Positions 16,471 to 25,651 of a stretch of 64,000 nt of DNA are shown piece after piece. The position numbers and the translations under genes were made by a program. The notes below the pieces were generated by a model that was not told where the DNA came from, did no database searches, and saw nothing but the letters and a program-made list of their open reading frames with translations. Within the stretch, counting starts at the first letter, position 1, and each line of letters begins with the position of its first letter. The DNA is taken from NCBI RefSeq assembly GCF_024357955.1, contig NZ_JANEYT010000013.1, positions 32,688 through 96,687 of the forward strand, given 5' to 3'. This DNA is from Photobacterium pectinilyticum (GTDB taxonomy: Bacteria > Pseudomonadota > Gammaproteobacteria > Enterobacterales > Vibrionaceae).

Positions 16471-19400
16471 ATGTCTACACTGACACAAAGGAGCAATACG
16501 TCCCAGGGCACACCAACTTACCCAGGCCAATCAACCGTAATTCATGGTAATGGTGCCGTCGCGCATGTCATGGATTATGTTTGTGGTGGTGTTATTGGAT
16601 ACCCCATCACCCCTTCGACTGAAATATCAGAATTATACGAAGCTTTCAGGGCGCAAGGTGGTTGCAATGTTTGGGGACAACACCCCTTTTTCTTCGAACC
16701 GGAAGGCGAGCATTCAGCACAAAGTGGTGCATTGGGGGCAGCTCTGACCGGCGGAAAATACATCTCTAATGCTTCATCCAGCCAAGGTATCCTTTATGCT
16801 TTGGAATCTCACTATGTCACGGTGGGTAAAAAAACTGCTGGCTTCGTGCTTCATGTTGCTGCGCGTTCGGTCTCTCGTCATTCATTGAATGTCATGGCCG
16901 GGCATGATGATGTTTACGCCCTGCTTTCTGCAGGCTACACCACCCTGTTCGCCAGCAACGCGCAGGAAGCTGCGGATCTCGCGGCGATTTCATACCGAGT
17001 CAGTGCACAATCGCTGATCCCGGTTGCCAATACCATGGATGGCTTTGCCACCAGCCATATCCAAAGTGAAGTGAAGCTTCCCGAGCCTGAATTACTCAAA
17101 CAGTACCTTGGTGATCCGACCGACCGTATTGTGGCACCAACCGAAGCGCAGCGTATGCTTTACGGTGCCAAAGGACGAGTGTGGCAGCTAGGTCAATTTA
17201 TCGACAAATACCAAGACCAGTTCTGGCCAGAAAAGCTGCGCGATTTACAAGGCTATATTGCCAGCAAAAGTGACGAGATTGAAAAAGACAGTGAAGGTCA
17301 ACTCATCGACTCGACCAACACATACTTGCCTGACGGCCTACAAAAGAAATGGCAGCGAGCTTGGCTCAACGCCTATGAAAAAGACACCCGTCAACGTGTT
17401 CCTGCACTGGTTGATACCCACAATCCAGGCCTCACCGGTGGGGTACAAAACCAGCCTGATTATCAAGCAGGGATCGTCGATCATCGCAGCCACTTCCAGA
17501 ATGATGTGCCCCAGTTCATCGAACAAGCAATGCAGGAATACGGCGAGCTAACCGGTCGCTTCTATGAGCCTGTGATGGACTTTATGTGCGACGATGCCGA
17601 CTACGTGATTGTAGGCCTTGGCTCGGTCACCGATGATGCCGAAGCTGTCGCTGCGCATTTACGCAAGCAAGGACAGAAAGTCGGTGTCATTTCAATCAAA
17701 CAACTACACCCATTCCCAGAAGCACAGATCGTCGAGAAACTCGCAGGTAAATTAGCGGTAACCGTTCTTGAGCGTTGCGATGAAACCCGCTTGACTGCAC
17801 GTATTTCCCGCGCGCTATTCAAAGCACAAGAAAACGTGCAGAAGATTCGCCATCAAGGCATCAAACCGCTACAGCATATCCCGATGGTCAACACGGGTAT
17901 CTTCGGACTTGGCGGTCACGACTTACAGCCGAATCACCTCATCGCCGCATTCGATAACATGCGTGAAGAAAACACCAAGCCATTCTTCTACCTGGGTAGC
18001 CAATTCTTTGATGCTAAGGCAACCGGCGAGCTTAAACTGATTCAGGATCGACTGCGCGAAGCTTACCCTGATACCGAGCTAATGGCATTGGAAACTGGCG
18101 AGAACCCTAACCTGCTGCCAGAATCGGCTATGCGGGTACGTTTCCACTCTGTCGGTGGCTACGGCACCATTGCAACCGGTAAGTTGTTGACCGATATCCT
18201 ATCCGGTGCGTTGGGGCTGCATTCTAAATCGATGCCTAAATATGGTTCGGAGAAAAGTGGTGCGCCAACCAACTTCTTTATCACGCTATCGCCTGAGCCA
18301 ATAAAGATCACCAATGCCGAGTTACAGCAAGTTGAAATTGTCCTGTCGCCAGACCACAAAGTGTTTATGCACACTAACCCACTGGCCGGCTTGACCCGCA
18401 ACGGTACCTTCATTCTGCAAACCCACCACGAGCCAGAGCAGGTGTGGCATGAAATTCCTGCCAGTGCGCGCCAGTTCATTCGTGAAAACAATATCAACTT
18501 CTATATCGTTGATGCCTTTAAGGTCGCCAGAGAGCAAGCACCATCCGCTGACCTTGAAATCAGGATGATGGGCATTGCCTTTATCGGTGCGCTTTGTGGT
18601 CACGCTACTCAAGTCACCCAAGGTGCTGACGAGTCATCGATGCTCGAGCGTATCACCCAGCAAATTGCCAAGAAGTTTGGTGCCAAGGGTAAGAGAGTTG
18701 TTGACAGTAACATGGCGGTGATCCGTGAGGGGATCCACGCGACCCAGCAGGTTTGTTACGCCGATTTCAACGATGTTGAGGTTGAGGCAACCGCGGCATT
18801 AACTAGCGAAACACCAAAGCAGAAACAAGCCAGCTGTGGCCTGTTCGATCCATCCTACTTCAGTAATATCGCAGGTCAGCACTACGCTGATGGCACTATC
18901 GGTGAAGCCCCCGTCATTCCAGGCTCAGGCATGTTTATGCCACCAGCCAGCGCGATCACCAAAGATAAAGGCCTGTTCAGGCTCAATGCTCCTAAGTTCG
19001 ACGCTGATAAGTGTACAGGGTGTATGGAATGTACCATTGCCTGTCCTGACGGCGCGATCCCAAATGCGGTACATGAACTGCACGATATCCTGTACGTGGC
19101 GATCGACAAGCTCAATATCCCGCCGATGCAGCGTGATGGCCTGAAAGCGAAAATGCCACCCATTTTGGATGCAGTGCGCCAGTACTACCGCACAGCACCT
19201 AAAAACGAATCACTGCCACTGCACCAAGTCGTTGCCAACGTGGTCGACACCATGACCTTCGACGACCCTGCTGTCACTCAGCAAATGGCCGGTATTTGTG
19301 TCACATTGGAGTCGCTACCTGTCAGCCGCACCAAACCGTTTTTCGACGCCATGGAGAAAGCGGTTCCCGGCAGCGGTGGGTTATTCTCAGTCGCCATTGA

Positions 19401-21486
19401 CCCAAGCAAGTGTAGTGGTTGCATGGAGTGTGTTGATGTCTGCGGACCTAACGCCCTGCAAAAAGTACGTCAAACCACTGAAATGAATCAGCAAATGCAC
19501 GAGCTGTTCACTACATTGGCTGACATGCCAAACACCCCAGCCCGCTTCTTGCAACAAGGCATCACCGATGCCAGCGAATCGAAGCGTCTGTTGCTTGATC
19601 GCAGTAACTACTATGCCATGAGTTCTGGCCACGGTGCGTGCCGTGGATGTGGTGAGGTCACAGCACTTCGCCTTGCAACCTCAATCAACCGCGCCTTGCA
19701 GCAACAACGTTATCAATCGCACATTGCTAGCCTTGAAGACATGATTGAGAAGCTGGAAGATAAGTGTGAATCACTGGTTAATATCGAGGCAGAACAACCA
19801 CGTGCCGAACGTATTGCCCGTACCCTCAAAGTACTAGAGAAACGCTTGTTCCACTTCGAGCACGGCCCAACAGGTAACGGTCCATCAGATGCGCTGATTG
19901 CCAACGCGACCGGTTGTAGTAGTGTCTACGCATCCACTTTCCCGGCCAACCCATACAATGACCCATGGGTGAACAGCTTGTTCCAAGACACCCCAGCGGT
20001 TGCCAAAGGCTTATTCGAAGGTGAAGCAGCGAACCAACTTGAGCAGTTCAAGGCGCTACGTGCCGCCAAGCTTGAACTTGAAGATATGTACGATGCCAAG
20101 GTGCATGATAGCCAGCTTCGCTATCTGGAGTGGAGCCAACTATCCGATCAGGAGCTCGGGCTCTTACCGACCGTATTCAGTATCGGTGGTGACGGCGCGA
20201 CCTATGACATCGGCTTCGGTGCTCTATCGCGTTTGCTGTCTACCAGCACCCCAATCAAGGTACTTGTACTCAATACCGGTAGCTACTCCAACACCGGTGG
20301 TCAGGCATCCACCTCCAGCTTCACCGCACAGGACTCCGACCTCAGCCGCTTTGGCAGTGCCCACAGTGGTAAGCAGGAATCGCGTAAAGAGCTGGGTATC
20401 ATTGCGACCTTCCACCCGAAAGTCATGGTGGTACAAACCTCTACCGCCCTGCAGGGCCACTTCATGTCTAACTTGATGGAGTACCTGAACTATCAAGATG
20501 CCCCTGCGCTGTTTGATGTCTATACCCCATGTATGGGCGAACACGGTATTGCCGATGATGCCAGTACCCGTCATTCACGCTTGGCGGTTGAAAGCCGCAT
20601 GAGTCCGGTCTTTGTTCATGACCCACGTAAGGGCGAAACTTTATCCGAGCGCTTCTGTATCGAAGGAAACCCTGAACTGCAACAGGATTGGGCAACCCAT
20701 ACCATCAGCTATATCGACAACGATGGTATGACCCAGTTGAAACAAGTGCCGTTCACCCCTGCTGACTTCTCACTCTATGAAGGACGCTTCAAGAAGCACT
20801 TCTCCCCTGTAACCGAAGATCACCACGCCATTGAAGTAGCTGAATACGTTGCAATGAGTGCAGATGAGCGCAATGGCAAAACGCCGTTTATCTGGGCAAC
20901 CGACAAACAGCAGCACCTGATCAAACTGCAAGTTTCCAGCTCAATTGTCGCCTTGACCGAAGAGCGGTTACGCAACTGGCATATGCTGCAATACCTGAGC
21001 GGCCAGCATGTCACCAACATTGACCAACAATACCAACGGCAAATCAATGAGTGGAAACAGCGTTACCAAAGCGCGATGGATAGCAACGAGCAAACCATCG
21101 AATCTATCGCCAATGGTTTGGCTGAGTTGGCTATGGCTGCGTCACCGAATGTCACCAACGCTATTCCGGTCACCCAGATAGAGTCAGGTTCCACGGCTCC
21201 ACAAGCATCCAGCCATGCTGACGGTGCCCTGCCGCTCGTTGTCATCAATGAGGATGACAAGGGTCAATGTACCGACTGCAAGACCTGTTATCAGCAATTA
21301 GGTGAGTTGTTCGAGAAGACCACGATTGTTGATAACGGTGAAGCCAAGATCATCAGCCAGGTGATCCCTAACGCACTGGAAACCGTTCAGCTCAGCGATG
21401 AGATAGTGAAGCGTGCCTCTCGCATTGCCGATGAGTGTGATGCCGAGATCATTCACTTCAACGCACCTGCATCGGTGGAGGTGTAG
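16471..21486 (+). CDS. Giant pyruvate:ferredoxin/flavodoxin oxidoreductase-like protein (NifJ-like, 1671 aa)
   Basis: This resembles single-chain PFOR but is about 480 aa longer than the usual 1170-1200. Order: domain I (YPITPS near 44; VAARS, with the substrate-binding Arg, near 130); transketolase-C-like domain (about 370-500); gamma domain (HSVGGYGTIATGKLL near 559); 4Fe-4S motifs from Cys848 (CTGCMECTIACP) and Cys981 (CSGCMECVDVCG); thiamine diphosphate domain with GACRGCGE (Cys1057), NATGCSS, GGDGATYDIG (1239-1248) and YTPC. Thus all proximal-cluster Cys and TPP residues are kept and a pyruvate-class enzyme making acetyl-CoA is expected. Extra length lies after domain I, between the two Fe-S motifs (133 residues), in a helical insert after GCGE, and in a C-terminal tail with a CxxCxxC at 1600. 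AAGGAG precedes the ATG. Confidence 0.85.
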   Translation: MSTLTQRSNTSQGTPTYPGQSTVIHGNGAVAHVMDYVCGGVIGYPITPSTEISELYEAFRAQGGCNVWGQHPFFFEPEGEHSAQSGALGAALTGGKYISNASSSQGILYALESHYVTVGKKTAGFVLHVAARSVSRHSLNVMAGHDDVYALLSAGYTTLFASNAQEAADLAAISYRVSAQSLIPVANTMDGFATSHIQSEVKLPEPELLKQYLGDPTDRIVAPTEAQRMLYGAKGRVWQLGQFIDKYQDQFWPEKLRDLQGYIASKSDEIEKDSEGQLIDSTNTYLPDGLQKKWQRAWLNAYEKDTRQRVPALVDTHNPGLTGGVQNQPDYQAGIVDHRSHFQNDVPQFIEQAMQEYGELTGRFYEPVMDFMCDDADYVIVGLGSVTDDAEAVAAHLRKQGQKVGVISIKQLHPFPEAQIVEKLAGKLAVTVLERCDETRLTARISRALFKAQENVQKIRHQGIKPLQHIPMVNTGIFGLGGHDLQPNHLIAAFDNMREENTKPFFYLGSQFFDAKATGELKLIQDRLREAYPDTELMALETGENPNLLPESAMRVRFHSVGGYGTIATGKLLTDILSGALGLHSKSMPKYGSEKSGAPTNFFITLSPEPIKITNAELQQVEIVLSPDHKVFMHTNPLAGLTRNGTFILQTHHEPEQVWHEIPASARQFIRENNINFYIVDAFKVAREQAPSADLEIRMMGIAFIGALCGHATQVTQGADESSMLERITQQIAKKFGAKGKRVVDSNMAVIREGIHATQQVCYADFNDVEVEATAALTSETPKQKQASCGLFDPSYFSNIAGQHYADGTIGEAPVIPGSGMFMPPASAITKDKGLFRLNAPKFDADKCTGCMECTIACPDGAIPNAVHELHDILYVAIDKLNIPPMQRDGLKAKMPPILDAVRQYYRTAPKNESLPLHQVVANVVDTMTFDDPAVTQQMAGICVTLESLPVSRTKPFFDAMEKAVPGSGGLFSVAIDPSKCSGCMECVDVCGPNALQKVRQTTEMNQQMHELFTTLADMPNTPARFLQQGITDASESKRLLLDRSNYYAMSSGHGACRGCGEVTALRLATSINRALQQQRYQSHIASLEDMIEKLEDKCESLVNIEAEQPRAERIARTLKVLEKRLFHFEHGPTGNGPSDALIANATGCSSVYASTFPANPYNDPWVNSLFQDTPAVAKGLFEGEAANQLEQFKALRAAKLELEDMYDAKVHDSQLRYLEWSQLSDQELGLLPTVFSIGGDGATYDIGFGALSRLLSTSTPIKVLVLNTGSYSNTGGQASTSSFTAQDSDLSRFGSAHSGKQESRKELGIIATFHPKVMVVQTSTALQGHFMSNLMEYLNYQDAPALFDVYTPCMGEHGIADDASTRHSRLAVESRMSPVFVHDPRKGETLSERFCIEGNPELQQDWATHTISYIDNDGMTQLKQVPFTPADFSLYEGRFKKHFSPVTEDHHAIEVAEYVAMSADERNGKTPFIWATDKQQHLIKLQVSSSIVALTEERLRNWHMLQYLSGQHVTNIDQQYQRQINEWKQRYQSAMDSNEQTIESIANGLAELAMAASPNVTNAIPVTQIESGSTAPQASSHADGALPLVVINEDDKGQCTDCKTCYQQLGELFEKTTIVDNGEAKIISQVIPNALETVQLSDEIVKRASRIADECDAEIIHFNAPASVEV

Positions 21487-21488
21487 CT

Positions 21489-24290
21489 ATGAGCGAACTA
21501 GTGACTAAGTCGGAGTCGACAAAAGCTGAGTCGACTCCATCTAGGGTGTCGCAATCCCAACGGGAGCTGATGCTAAAGCGCATGGAGCAAAACCCACAGC
21601 GCTTCCAGCAGATGGTGATCGAGGAGAGTATGCAGCTCATCCGCGAGACACTGAAACAAGGCAAACTCTCTGCTGAGTTTACCGAGAAACTGTGGCAACT
21701 ATTGCTTGCTAACAATGAACTCAGTGTCGCGTTACAACGCTATTTATGGCGTATTCCACTCAAACAAAAGCGTGCTTTTGTTCAGGCATTGGATACCCAT
21801 CTATCTGGCCGCTACCCTATGTTCAAAGGGCTTTCCGTCGGATGGCCCGGGAGCAACAACATACCGCCATACGTGCGCCCTGCCGAAGAGCGCAACAAAG
21901 ACTTTGACTTGGTAAGCCAAGGCTACCTAGGCTACATGGGACTGGGTTATAGCCTGCGCGAAGTCGAATTATTCGTATGGCTAGAAGTGATCCGCGATAA
22001 GCAGTGCGAAGATCGTCCATGTGAAATCGGCGTTCCGCAGTGCGACCGTAACGGTAACCCAGCAGAAGAAAATGACGGAGGGTGTCCGGTCAAGATCCAC
22101 ATTCCCCAGGTGCTCAACCTGATGGGTGAAGGCCGCTTTAAAGCCGCATTCGAGCTGGTTCGCGACGCTAACCCGCTGCCGAATGTCACCGGCCGGGTCT
22201 GTCCGCAAGAGCTACAGTGTCAAGGGGTGTGTACCCATAATGACCGACCAATCGAAATTGGCCAGTTAGAATGGTTCCTCCCCCAGCGAGAGCGCGAGCT
22301 ATCCAACGGCGAGCCCCCCAAACCGGCTGACATCAACCCTTGGGTTGCCGCGACCAAGCCACCGGTCGCCATTGTCGGCTCAGGGCCTTCAGGGCTGATC
22401 AATGCCTACCTGCTCGCCAAAGCGGGCTACCCCGTCACGGTGTTCGAGGCATTCCATGTCTTAGGCGGCGTGCTGAGGTACGGGATCCCTGAATTCCGTT
22501 TGCCTAACCAATTGATTGATGATGTGGTCGAGAAAATTAAAGCGCTCGGCGGCCGCTTTGTGGCCAACTACATAGTCGGTAAAACAGCGACGCTTGAAGA
22601 TCTGAAACGCGCAGGCTTTACACGTATTTTCGTCGGTACTGGGGCGGGTTTACCGCGCTTTATGAATGTACCCGGCGAGCATTTGCTGAACATTATGTCG
22701 GCCAATGAGTTCCTGACTCGTGTCAACCTAATGCATGCAAACGAACCTGACTACGAAACGCCAATGCCGGATATGGACGGTAAGGAAGTGATGATCATCG
22801 GTGGTGGTAACACCGCAATGGATGCCGCCCGAACCGCCTGCCGATTGGGTGCTAATGTCACCATTGTCTACCGCCGTACCCAGCAAGAAATGCCAGCTCG
22901 TGTCGAGGAGCAACACCACGCGCTCGAAGAAGGAGTTGTGCTCAAAGAGCTACGCTCACCTTGCGAATTCAATGGCGATAAGAACCATACCCTGGCCAGT
23001 GCCAAACTTGATGTGATGGCGCTCGGTGAGCCTGACGCCTCAGGCCGGAGACGCCCACAGTCTACCGGTGAATTTGAGCTGATGAAGGTTGATTTTGCCA
23101 TTATGGCTTTGGGCAACAGCTCGAACCCAATCGTAAAAGACGCCAACCCAGACTTGAACACCTCCAAGTGGGGCACATTACTGCTCAACAAAGGCTCGCA
23201 AGAGACATCACTAAGCGGTGTCTATAGCGGCGGTGATGCTACCCGTGGTGGTTCTACCGCCATCAAAGCAGCCGGGGACGGACAGGCAGCGGCAAGAGAG
23301 ATCATGGGGCAACTTGATTTCAACACCAAAGAAGTTGAGGGTCTGGTGGCACAAGCCAGTCGATATACTGACATTGGCCAAGCCGCACCTAAAATCGTCA
23401 AACGTCGTCAATTGACCGATGAAATTGTCGAGTTTACCATCACCTCACCGCTGATCGCCCAGTCGGCTAAAGCGGGACAATTTGTCCGGGTACTCGCGGA
23501 TGAAAAAGGTGAATTGATCCCGTTAACCCTCGCAGATTGGGATGCCGAAGCCGGAACCATCGAACTGGTTATTCAGGGGCTGGGTACCAGCTCCAAGCTG
23601 ATCAACCAAATGCAAGAAGGTGACTGTTTCGAGGCCATTGCCGGTCCTTTGGGACAAGCAAGCCATGTGGTGAAACACCCTGACAACCAGAGTGTGATTT
23701 TCACCGCTGGCGGGGTTGGCTTACCAGCAGTGTACCCAATAATGCGTGCCCATCTGGAAATCGGTAATAAGGTCACCCTTATCTCTGGTTTCAGAAGCCA
23801 AACCCATAGCTTCTGGACTGCAGAAGGTGACAAGGTGGAGAACCTTCGTGCGGCCTACCCAGAACAACTGGAGGTCGTTTACGCCAGTAATGATGGAACA
23901 TTAGGTATCGAAGGGTTTGTGACCAATCCGTTGGAAGAGCGCTTGATACAACATCGAGAAGCGAATGACGCGAATGCCGAGCAAACTATTGCAGAAGTGA
24001 TCACCATAGGTCCGCCTATGATGATGCGCGCGGTGAGTGATCAGACCCTAGGCTATGAAGTGCCCTGTGTTGCGAGCCTTAACTCCATCATGGTGGATGC
24101 TACCGGTATGTGTGGCGCGTGTATGGTGCCTGTCATGGAAAATGGCAAGCTGATCCGTAAACACGCCTGTATCGATGGTCCTGAAATCAACAGCCATGTC
24201 ATCGACTGGGACAAGTTCTTGCCAAGGTTTAATCAATTTAAACCTCAAGAACGCCAAAGTCAGATAGCACATAAATTGATTGAGGAATAA
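21489..24290 (+). CDS. NfnB-NfnA-like (GltD + ferredoxin-NADP reductase) fusion flavoprotein, 933 aa
   Basis: Residues 1-160 have no family I recognise. Residues 170-280 carry a Cys-rich Fe-S region (CPQELQCQGVC), 290-620 a GltD/NfnB-type FAD/NAD(P) module (VGSGPSG near 292, GGGNTAMDAAR near 436, YSGGDATRGG), and 624-933 an NfnA/SudB/PyrK-type FAD and NAD module ending in a 2Fe-2S motif (GMCGACMVP, Cys874). In NfnAB and sulfide dehydrogenase these are two separate chains in the opposite gene order (A then B); here they are fused B then A. Nfn bifurcates electrons between NADPH, NAD+ and ferredoxin. The ATG is two bases after the PFOR-like stop, so the two are coupled and probably form one complex. 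Bifurcation is inferred. Confidence 0.85.
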   Translation: MSELVTKSESTKAESTPSRVSQSQRELMLKRMEQNPQRFQQMVIEESMQLIRETLKQGKLSAEFTEKLWQLLLANNELSVALQRYLWRIPLKQKRAFVQALDTHLSGRYPMFKGLSVGWPGSNNIPPYVRPAEERNKDFDLVSQGYLGYMGLGYSLREVELFVWLEVIRDKQCEDRPCEIGVPQCDRNGNPAEENDGGCPVKIHIPQVLNLMGEGRFKAAFELVRDANPLPNVTGRVCPQELQCQGVCTHNDRPIEIGQLEWFLPQRERELSNGEPPKPADINPWVAATKPPVAIVGSGPSGLINAYLLAKAGYPVTVFEAFHVLGGVLRYGIPEFRLPNQLIDDVVEKIKALGGRFVANYIVGKTATLEDLKRAGFTRIFVGTGAGLPRFMNVPGEHLLNIMSANEFLTRVNLMHANEPDYETPMPDMDGKEVMIIGGGNTAMDAARTACRLGANVTIVYRRTQQEMPARVEEQHHALEEGVVLKELRSPCEFNGDKNHTLASAKLDVMALGEPDASGRRRPQSTGEFELMKVDFAIMALGNSSNPIVKDANPDLNTSKWGTLLLNKGSQETSLSGVYSGGDATRGGSTAIKAAGDGQAAAREIMGQLDFNTKEVEGLVAQASRYTDIGQAAPKIVKRRQLTDEIVEFTITSPLIAQSAKAGQFVRVLADEKGELIPLTLADWDAEAGTIELVIQGLGTSSKLINQMQEGDCFEAIAGPLGQASHVVKHPDNQSVIFTAGGVGLPAVYPIMRAHLEIGNKVTLISGFRSQTHSFWTAEGDKVENLRAAYPEQLEVVYASNDGTLGIEGFVTNPLEERLIQHREANDANAEQTIAEVITIGPPMMMRAVSDQTLGYEVPCVASLNSIMVDATGMCGACMVPVMENGKLIRKHACIDGPEINSHVIDWDKFLPRFNQFKPQERQSQIAHKLIEE

Positions 24291-24317
24291 GCGCCCTATC
24301 GGTTTCCTATAACCTCG

Positions 24318-24352
24318 AAAGGATCTCACTGTTTTAAGTGAGATCCTTTTTT
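24318..24352 (+). terminator. Rho-independent terminator after the PFOR/Nfn-like operon
   Basis: AAGGATCTCACT pairs with AGTGAGATCCTT across a short T-rich loop and is followed by a T run. It lies 28 bases after the stop codon. Confidence 0.95.
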
Positions 24353-24835
24353 ATATTGAGTATGGTCGCCTCACCCCTAAAATAAAGCTGTTCATTATCC
24401 AAACAACCTGTATAGTGTATGAAGTTCTTGTAAATAAGCTGTTAAAGAACAGTCTACTGCAAACCACCTCTCAGTTATCTTTAGATGCCCTTCGTTTAGC
24501 GCCTGTGATTGCTTCATTTATTGTTTTTTAGTGGCATCTCATGCTTGCCAATTGCGTTAATGAAGACTATGAACGACTTAAACAACGGTAACTTTGAAAT
24601 GGTTTTATGAGGCTAAAAGCTGCGGTTTAATATCACAAGATAATGTCGGTAATGCTGTGTTTTTCCATAATAAATTTAAGTGCGATGGGGAGATTACACC
24701 ATTTCTATATTTCACCTTTTGTCATTACCATATTACACGAAAGACTTAGGAGTCTGATGTCTAGAAGAACAAGTCGCCAGAGATTCTGGTACAAAAAATC
24801 ATGTGATGAAAAATCACAAATAACCAAAAGAAAGT
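24353..24835. other. Non-coding stretch before small hypothetical genes
   Basis: About 480 AT-rich bases. I see no convincing gene, repeat or structured RNA. A 66-codon open frame at 24643-24843 has no ribosome binding site and an unlikely composition. Confidence 0.6.
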
Positions 24836-25045
24836 ATGTTTAAAATAGAATTTTATTTAGAGAGCGAAAAAAAATATTGGTCAACAGAAATACACCAATT
24901 GAATAGCGATATCTTACGCCGTCACATTTATCCAAAGATAGACGCTAACCTGTATGACCTCCAGTTCTCATACTCTGAGCCCGATAACCAAGGAAACATC
25001 TTGTCAGAGCATGGCATCAAACTGGGAACCTTTAAAATCACGTAG
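24836..25045 (+). CDS. Hypothetical 69-aa protein
   Basis: A small soluble protein (MFKIEFYLESEKKYW at the start, mixed alpha/beta look) that I do not recognise. A purine-rich AAAAGAAAG precedes the ATG. The next small gene starts 27 bases after its stop, which supports a two-gene unit. Confidence 0.6.
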   Translation: MFKIEFYLESEKKYWSTEIHQLNSDILRRHIYPKIDANLYDLQFSYSEPDNQGNILSEHGIKLGTFKIT

Positions 25046-25072
25046 TAATCACTTTTTAATGATGGGGTCAAA

Positions 25073-25210
25073 ATGAAAAAAAGTCAGAAGAAATCATCCA
25101 ACAAGAAAAACATACCGGTTGAAAACCAGAATAAAAGCGCGAATATGACACGAAGAAAAATTGAAGATATCCTTGATAAGCGCGAGTTTGATAAATTATT
25201 CAATATGTAA
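25073..25210 (+). CDS. Small basic protein (45 aa), PA3496-like
   Basis: A 45-aa, highly basic protein (KKSQKKSSNKKN at the start) that ends with TRRKIEDILDKREFDKLF. This end resembles the C-terminal motif of small PA3496-type proteins (RRxIExxxExRxLRxxL). GATGGGG lies just upstream of the ATG. It follows the 69-aa gene closely on the same strand. Function unknown. Confidence 0.55.
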   Translation: MKKSQKKSSNKKNIPVENQNKSANMTRRKIEDILDKREFDKLFNM

Positions 25211-25651
25211 TTACGCTGTCAAATTCCCCCTGCAAAAGGGTTAAAATCACCAACACCAAAACTAATGTCTTTGCATGCAGGCAGACGTTGTCGGTGATCG
25301 GAACCCAACCAAGACAAACAGATCGGCATTTGCTAGGAACTGCAGCTCAAGCCACTCTGTACTTCAGGATAAGTAAAACTAGAACAGACTACACTTAATA
25401 CCAACCTACATAAATATTTGATCAGTCTTGCTGGTTAAAATCGCTGTTCTCTGCATTAGATATTTTGTAATTAGAGCCACTAGTTACTGCAATATCTGCC
25501 TTGATAACAACGATTTTTCCAGTGTAAATACTTGATCAACTACTTATCCAGATTGGTATAACAGCATTATCCACCTCAGGAGAATGTTTATAAGTGGTTC
25601 GAACCATCAACCTCATCTATATGCTCAATGCATGTCTCGCGTTTTATTTGT
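25211..25651. other. Intergenic region containing a MITE copy
   Basis: About 440 bases between the small genes and the convergent GDPD gene. It is filled in large part by the longest MITE copy (25397-25561). Nothing else is recognised. Confidence 0.7.
25397..25561. mobile_element. MITE family 1, copy A (full length, about 165 bp)
   Basis: Ends AATACCAACC and GATTGGTATA form an imperfect terminal inverted repeat that extends inward (TTTGATC / GATCAA). The interior (TGGTTAAAATCGCTG, TGCCTTGATAACAAC) is shared with copy B at 32144-32266 in the opposite orientation, showing that both derive from one element. No open reading frame. Confidence 0.85.

Noticed and set aside
24643..24843. 66-codon frame before the small gene pair
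   Set aside because: No ribosome binding site, unlikely composition, and it overlaps the start of the better-supported 69-aa gene.
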